64,000 nt of DNA, taken from NCBI GenBank assembly GCA_002794735.1, contig NBAZ01000008.1, positions 930,001-994,000 on the forward strand, written 5' to 3'. Positions 57,501 through 64,000 of the stretch are shown piece after piece. How positions within the stretch are numbered: position 1 is the stretch's first letter; every line of letters begins with the position of its first letter. A program made the position numbers and the translations under genes. This DNA is from Pyrrhoderma lamaoense (taxonomy: Eukaryota; Basidiomycota; Agaricomycetes; Hymenochaetales; Hymenochaetaceae). Under the pieces are notes generated by a model that made no database searches, was not told the origin of the DNA, and worked only from the letters and a program-made list of their open reading frames with translations.

Positions 57501-59103
57501 TTTGTACAAAAACTTCAGAATCTCTCTGCTGAAAATTCGAAGGGAGATTTATCCATTGAACGCTACTTGCAAAAGAGCGAGGAAGCCTTCTTTGATAAGG
57601 TTAGAAAGGATAAAATTTCAAGTGCTATGAGTATTCGTTCGTCCCAAAGGGAATCTATCTGGGGCTCCCCCTCAATCTACGAAGGATCTCGTCCCCATTC
57701 TCCTAGTGTTTACTCATCAACACACACGTATAATGATGGTTTCAATACTGAACAATACAGTGGCCCACTTCCAAACGAGAAAGGCGAAGTGACCATGACC
57801 GGTCTTCAGATTGCACTGCAGCGAACTTTAGGTGGATGGCCCCTGTATACTATTATCATTGCTATCGGTCAGATGCTTGGCGCCACAAGTTTCCAGATTA
57901 CATTGCTATCTGGACAAGATTTCCAAACCAATCTTCAGTTATATGTTCTCGGCGCTATTTTCCTCGCTGCGTCCGCAGTTTGGTATACGCTGTTCCGCTT
58001 GAAACCTTCTGTTTACGTCTTATCTGCCCCTTGGATCTTTTATGGCATCGCTTTCTTCCTCATCGGCTTACCAGCTGTTTCCTCGATATTTGATAATGCT
58101 GCGTTTGGTTTACAGAGTGCGGCTACTTGGTCTTATGCGGTTGCTTCTGCTGCCGCTTTCCTTTTCTTTGGATTGAACTTTGGGGAGGAGGCCGGCGCAG
58201 CTACTGAGGTATGGACGCTTCGCGCTTGTATCGTTCAGGGTTCACAACAACTTTGGGTGGCTGCTCTATGGTACTGGGGTCACAAGTTGAATGGGACATC
58301 GGGTACTACTCCGCCTTGGTGGGTTGTACTCATCTTATGGCCGCTTGCTATCATAAGCATGTTGTTTGGGTACCTTCTCTTGTATGGTCTCCCTGAGTAT
58401 TATCGACAAGTCCCTCCCAAGGTTCCGAACTTTTACAAGACGCTTTTCAGACGAAAACTTGTCTTGTGGTTCCTTGCGTCTGAAATCCTTCGTGACTACT
58501 GGCTCAGTGGACCTTATGGGCGTAACTGGACTTTCTTGTGGAATGTGCCTATTCCGGCTTGGGAGACGCTCTTGCTCATTATTACCTTCTTCATCTTTGT
58601 TTGGGGTCTTTTGATGTATATACTGACTTACTTCAGTAAGACACATACTTGGTTGTTGCCTGTCTTTGCTGTTGGTCTGGGTGCGCCTCGGTGGGCGCAG
58701 ATGTTATGGGGAACGTCTTCTATTGCGTATTACTTACCTGGGCTGGGAAGTCAGGTCCATACCTTGGTATCTCCTATGGCTCTGGTTAGGTGTACTGGAC
58801 GCTATTCAAGGTGTAGGTCTCGGTATGATCCTCTTACAAACTCTGTCACGTCTACACGTCTGTGCCACTCTCGCGTTTGCGCAAATCATTGGATCTGTGT
58901 GTGTGATGGTCGCTCGTGCGACTGCGCCTAATCGGATTGGACCGGGCAGTGTGTTCCCTGATGTGGGTACTTGGGACTTTGATAAAGGTATATCTGGTAG
59001 TCCGATGGCTCATGCGGCGTTTTGGATTGCGCTTGTTTGTCAACTTGTTATCGTCGTTGGATACTTTTGGTTCTATCGGAAGGAGCAGTTGTCACGGCCG
59101 TGA
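51565..59103 (+). CDS. AGS1: cell-wall alpha-1,3-glucan synthase, frameshifted as given
   Basis: Large integral plasma-membrane enzyme that makes and joins alpha-1,3-glucan of the cell wall. Exons are bounded by introns 52146-52230, 53215-53280, 54520-54581, 56217-56275, 56561-56636 and 57408-57467; about 2400 aa, the usual size. Order: signal peptide (residues 1-27), then an extracellular GH13 amylase-like domain ([19 protein letters not shown] with the nucleophile Asp; LITGEVTG with the acid/base Glu). A membrane span ([20 protein letters not shown]) leads to a cytosolic GT5 synthase domain ([56 protein letters not shown]). A Ser-rich linker and a multi-span C-terminal domain that may export the chain follow. 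At least seven one-base shortfalls break the frame, near 53878, 53901, 54854, 56455, 57174, 58737 and 58773, with another break near 57305. Most sit in C/G runs. I infer an intact gene with sequence errors. Confidence 0.93.
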
Positions 59104-62100
59104 TTTCTTTTTTTCTTTTCTTTCTCCTCTTCTTCTTTCTCTCACATTTTTTCTCTCTTCTACTGAATATATATGTTTATATCTCTGGGATTTACTTGGT
59201 TATATTTTCAATTGGACGTTCCCTCTCTCTCTCAAGTCTCCACCACTATCATGTATCATTTACATATATACTCTCATTTCTTCTTTTTTTTCTTACTTTC
59301 TGGCTCGGACTCGGATTTTTCTTTACGTTTTTTACCCACTTCTTACATTACCCATTCCCTGAAGCACGTTGATTCGTCCATTAAACTTACTATTACCTCA
59401 AACTACTACCACAACTACTATCCATGGACTCTTTATGTCGCTTTCGCTTTTCGGGGTACAAGTTACCCCTCTTCCTCCTCACCTTTCTCTCCCTCTGTGC
59501 ATATATTAATAGAATCATTGAAATGACCTCTTCCCCCTTTTTACACACACACACATACATACACATACAAGCAACCGCATTACTTATCTTTCTTTGGCTT
59601 TTGGTTAACCTCCCCCCCCCCCCTTCTTTCCCATTTTAATGTCCCTTTGATTCGTTTAAATAAAATTTTCGTTAACTTCTTACTACGACATTCACGTCTA
59701 ATATTATCTCATCTTTTTTCTTTTCTTTTTTTTTTTTTCCCTTTCTTTCGTTCCTTTCTTTTGGACTTGAGTTTTTCATTTAGTTTCTTTTCTTTTTTGT
59801 TCTCCCTTAGAGTAAAGAAAAAGACTCTTGTAATGGTATATTAAATGGCAAATGGCAAATGGCAAATGCAGATACAAAATATGCAAGACGTAGAAATACA
59901 AATACAAATACAAAACGCAAAGTGAAAACTAAAGAAAGAAAAAAAAAATGGGTGATTGGGGAATGGTGGAGGTGGGGGTAGATGAGGTGAATGGTGACGA
60001 ACATCCATGATTTTTGATTTTTGATTTTTTATGATCTAATCGTAAGTCACAATATATTGATGGTTCCCTGGGTTTTTCGTTTTGTTTTGTTTTGTTTTAG
60101 TGTTAAGCTGATTACCAGGGACGATAACTTAGGCTAAGTTAGAGTGAGGAAGGTTTAGAAAGATTGTTGGTCAGGTTAATCTGTTCCATTTCCTTTTTTC
60201 TTTTTTTTTTCTTTAGGTCTTTAGGACGTACTGCCTCATGGGGCAGTAGGCAATAGAAACTTATAGAAATAGATGTTCGCTCGCGTTTGATTTTTTTTTT
60301 CCTCTTTGATTCTTTCGATGTATCGATGTCACGGATGTGTCGTGTCCCAAAACATCCATCAAGAAAAAAAAGGTTACAAAAAAAGGTTACTCAATTGAAG
60401 CGAGAGTAGTTAATTAATAATTATCATTATGAAAAGTGTTAGTTAGATCTACTATATCAGGAAAGTAAATTTAGAGGTGGATTGAAACAAATATGTGTAA
60501 ATTGTGCCTGGATTAGTGGATGAACTTGGAGGGAGTCTTAGTCTAGTAACGCGAGAGTAACATTGAAATCTGAAATCCTTGGCGTACTCGTGAGCTTTTG
60601 TTTCCTTATTGTATGTAATGTTTGACTGGGATCTATCGTTATTTTTATTTTTTGAAACTGCGTTTCCGTTGTGGGTCTCGATTCCCTCAAGGTAAAGGTA
60701 AAAATAAAGAATGACATGAAATTCTCACAGATGGATGTTTGTGGCCGTGAGTCTTAGAGAGAGATCAGATTCTTCTTCTTTTTTCTATTCTTATTTCTAT
60801 TTCTATTGGTACCATTAACGTACCATTAACGATATTGAATATTGATATTGATGTTGATAGAGAAAAAAGAGCTAGTACGAATTGTTCTAACGTTCCAATT
60901 GGCTTTTTCTCTGTTTCGTCTTTGTCCTTAGATCCCTTTTTTTAATTACGTTGAGGTGATACCCGACAACTAAGGAGAAATTTAGCGCTAGGTACTGACT
61001 AGCTGGGGTACTATTGAACTCCGTTAGCTGAGACACGCAAACTGTAACTAACTGTGATTAGGCCCGTGAAGCGCTGGAAACAAGCGCCAGGTTGGTCAAG
61101 TGACCCACAGAGGGCTAAAGATATAATTGATAGCGATAATTATAATAGTAATAATAAGAGGGCAAAAAGAACAATCAAGTTACTTGAAAAGAGACTTTAA
61201 CAAAAGTCGTTTTTTCTTCTTCTTCTCTGTGTTTTTTATAACTATGTCACGTTTTCTTGTTTAAGTTTTTTTTGACTGCTTTTGTTGATTGTCAAATCAG
61301 GGGAGAGAGGTGTTCTTTGACTGAAAATAAGGTTTCGGAATTTCATCGAAGGGGTTCTGTACGTGTGTGGGTGCGCGAGGGGTGGGGGGAGTGACTCGGA
61401 GCGGAACCGTAGCAACAGCCGAAGTGGTTACAAAGGGGGAGTAACGTAAAAGAACAGCCCAAGAGAACAATACAAAGTACCCAAAACTGTTATGTTGTTG
61501 TACACCTGTATGATTTTGTGATGGATGATGACTGAAATGAAGGTGATATCTTATTGATAAGAAGAGGATAAGATACTAAGACGGGAGTGACAAGAGTTGG
61601 TGAGTTGTGAGTTGTGAATAGAGATAGTGCCTGTACCTGCTTGATTAAGTAAAATAATATTATTAATATTTTTAAAAGTAGTGTATAGCCTTGCCTGCTA
61701 TTAGTATTACTAGTACTGGTAGTAGTACTGGGTATTGGTACACAATACCGCGCATCCATCCAGGTCTGCTCTCATCCCCCGTCGTACACGGAAAAGGAGA
61801 ACATTGCGAGAGAGAGTGTGTGTATGAGCTGTTAGGATCAAGCACGACCAACGTTCTTTCTTATAATCATTTCTATTCTCCGAAACGACCATCTGATTCA
61901 GCTAGCAACAAATAGTTCGCCCGGTGCGGCTTCGTTGCTATCCATCCTCTCCCCCGCGAACCATATCATTATCTAAAAAAAAGAGTGGGGGAAAGTGTAC
62001 TACGTAGAAGACAACAGTAACTTGGGATCTCACTCTCTCCTCTCTTTCTTCGCAACTATTGCCTACTCGCTGCTACGTGTATCCCTGTACACTGTACAAC

Positions 62101-62136
62101 AAATCCCTCTCTAATTCTTTTTTTTCTCCCTTTCGA
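59104..62136. other. 3 kb gene-free region between AGS and STE11
   Basis: T-rich 3' UTR-like sequence follows the AGS stop. Simple repeats are visible, for example ATGGCAA at 59844-59868, AAATAC near 59895 and long T runs. A CT-rich leader precedes the next gene. No coding region is supported. Confidence 0.5.
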
Positions 62137-64000
62137 ATGACCGCACTCGCGCCTACTGGTCTATCCCTCGCAGGGCCTTCACAACCACCCTCTCAAGCGT
62201 CTTCACCAGCTTCTCCGACTGCAAACTTCTCACAGTCTCAACAAGCTGCTTTAGCTGTTGCCGCAGCTAAATCTATCCGTGTCGCATCAAGCTCTGGTGC
62301 CTCACGACCTAGCACACCCGTCAGTACTAATGTAATGGTCTTAATGGTGCAAGCTCAGGTTCAGGCGTCTCTCCAGGTGGTCCTTCTTTAGAGCCACCTC
62401 AAGGAATCCCCTTTGTGGACTTTTTATCAAGCTGGGGTGATGCTCACGTTGCTCGATGGCTTGCTCAACTCGATCCACACGGGAAATGTGTTGCTCATGC
62501 ACCGGCGTTCAGGGCTGCGGATATTCGAGGAAGTGTATTACTCGAGCTTGACCAGTCTTCTTTGAAAGAAATCGGATTGACGAGTATTGGGGATAGGATC
62601 AGGATACTAAATGCTGTCAAAGCGCTGAGACTGAAATGCAGCGCAAGACATAGTAATACTGTAACTATCGCTAATGGACATACTCAAGGCTCAAGTGTGA
62701 GTAGCATAGGTAGTGTTAATGGCGCTCATCCGAGTCCCAAGCTCACTGTCACAAACACTGAGTTACAAGAATTCCAACGTGCTCAATCACCTCAATCTGC
62801 TCATACTCATTTACAGCAACAACCACATCAGCAACATCATCGGAGTCGTTCACGTCCAGCTCCTCTACAACTGCGTAATGCTGCGCAATCAGATTTGCCA
62901 AGGCTCATACGTGATCCTGTACCATCAGGACCAGATAGCGCTCGAACTCAGGTGTCAACTCCTTTGAGACCACTACCAATGCCGAATGGACAGGCGTCGA
63001 CAGTGAGTACACCTGTTGGGATGCATTCTTCCCATTCTTCTTCTGCGGGCTCGGGTTCGGGTTCAAGTAGACAACATCTTCCACCGTTACCACCTCCACC
63101 TCGTATGCAGCCTCCTCTCCCTCCAAACAGTGGTACTCCAAGCCGAGGACAACCTTCTCGAGTTATAGCCCTCCAGGGTCGTAGAACGCCTACTCAAGCT
63201 GAACCACCTCATTATGCTTTACCACCCGTACCATCCTCATCTCAATCTCAAAGCCAAAACACACCATCGTCCTCTCAACAACAACTCACACAAACGCCCA
63301 CCCAAGTCAACATCCTGTTCTTCTTACGCCTGGTCCGTCTACAGGAAGTACATCGGGCTGGAAAGGAGAGTATGGTTTACCATCTGGACCCCGTTCGGGA
63401 CCTATTTCTGCTAATTCAAATTCTTCTGGGTCAGGTTCTAGCGTGGGTCGAGCAACTTCTCCGCTTCCTCCGAATTATGGACGCCGTTCTCCCGGAGGAG
63501 CACATACAAAGTCTCCGAGTTACTCCATCTCGGGTAGTGCTGCTAGTGTAAAGACAGGACCAAGACCAAATACAACAGGTGGGCATCCGTATGCGACGAA
63601 TGGAGGGACGACGAGTCTGGGTGGATCAGATACTCTTCAACCTCCTTCGCAATCTTCTGGAAATGGTGGTAATGGAAACGCGGCTAACCTTGCACTCTCT
63701 CCAATTGCAGAGTCGTTTATCTCACAGGGTCTTAGTACTCCGTTACCCTCTTCAACGACGAGTACTAACACTAATACTGGGTCTTTGACGGCTGGATGTT
63801 CTCAGTCTTTGGGAGTGAACACAAGTTCGAACCCAAATGCGTCGGCGTATCATATTGGAAGGGGTCTACGACCATCCACTCCATCATCCTCTCAAGCCAA
63901 TTCGAGCAATAATAGCTCATCTGGTGCTCCGAGTTTGGATGATCTTAGACGAAAATTGGTCAAGTTCCTTCTCGCTGAGAATGGTCATAGTGTGAGCGTG
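62137..64000 (+). CDS. STE11: STE11-type MAP kinase kinase kinase, N-terminal regulatory part
   Basis: MAPKKK of the mating/filamentation/stress cascade, with an N-terminal regulatory half. The start at 62137 opens a Ser/Ala/Pro-rich leader. A SAM domain (VDFLSSWGDAHVARWLAQL ... FRAADIRGSVLLELDQSSL ... EIGLTSIGDRIRILNAVKAL) lies at about residues 90-165. It is the type that binds the Ste50-like adaptor. A long Gln/Ser/Pro-rich disordered stretch follows. Near the right edge SLDDLRRKLVKFLLAENGHS begins the Ras-association-like domain of this family. The kinase domain must lie beyond the window. Two apparent one-base losses (about 62332 and 63307) break the frame. Assignment to STE11 rather than another SAM-MAPKKK is strong but rests on the visible half only. 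Confidence 0.8.

Noticed and set aside
1..64000. CRISPR arrays, prophages, insertion sequences, biosynthetic cluster
   Set aside because: Nothing of these kinds was seen. The window is eukaryotic nuclear DNA, and the only tandem array is the zinc-finger/CMR1 repeat.

Overview
The window reads as nuclear DNA of a filamentous fungus, most likely a basidiomycete of the Agaricomycotina. Genes are intron-rich with short GT-AG introns (mostly 47-80 nt), genes lie on both strands a few hundred bases apart, base composition is moderately AT-rich, and the gene set (cell-wall alpha-1,3-glucan synthase, STE11-type MAPKKK with SAM domain, yeast-type ADH, MSS51, ATX1, CMR1) is fungal. The phylum call is inference from intron density and protein flavour; no marker fixes the species.

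Layout: 1-601 holds the N-terminal part of MSS51 (-), cut by the left edge. 1330-9845 is a three-copy tandem array of a unit of about 2.9 kb. Each unit carries a C2H2 zinc-finger gene (-), a 3' piece of the neighbouring CMR1 gene and, in copies 1 and 2, an older zinc-finger relic at the junction. Only the last unit is continuous with full-length CMR1 (9459-11722, -, 11 exons). Twinfilin (+) is divergent from CMR1. CDC45 (-), an unidentified serine/glycine-rich membrane protein (+), an unidentified conserved protein (-) and a SAP-domain mitochondrial protein (+) follow. Then come a sphingosine/long-chain-base kinase (-), a mitochondrial-type ADH (-), copper chaperone ATX1 (+), an APC/LAT amino-acid permease (-), nucleoporin NUP133 (+), a COA8-like mitochondrial protein (-) and an RRM protein (+). 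An insertion of mitochondrial DNA (tRNA-Met plus a large-subunit rRNA fragment) lies at about 44.0-44.4 kb. HTD2 (-) follows. A 4.9 kb gene-free stretch precedes alpha-1,3-glucan synthase (+, 51565-59103). A further 3 kb gene-free stretch precedes a STE11-type MAPKKK (+), cut by the right edge.

Two themes connect the genes. Mitochondrial function is well represented (MSS51, COA8, HTD2, the SAP protein, ADH with presequence), and so is the cell wall and signalling (AGS, STE11, LCB kinase). DNA replication and repair is present through CMR1 and CDC45. This looks like ordinary housekeeping neighbourhood content rather than a gene cluster.

A caution for any reader: many conserved genes here are broken by apparent single-base deletions, mostly in short C or G runs, with otherwise intact codons and splice sites. 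I read these mainly as sequence or assembly errors. The same explanation may apply to the two 'broken' zinc-finger copies.
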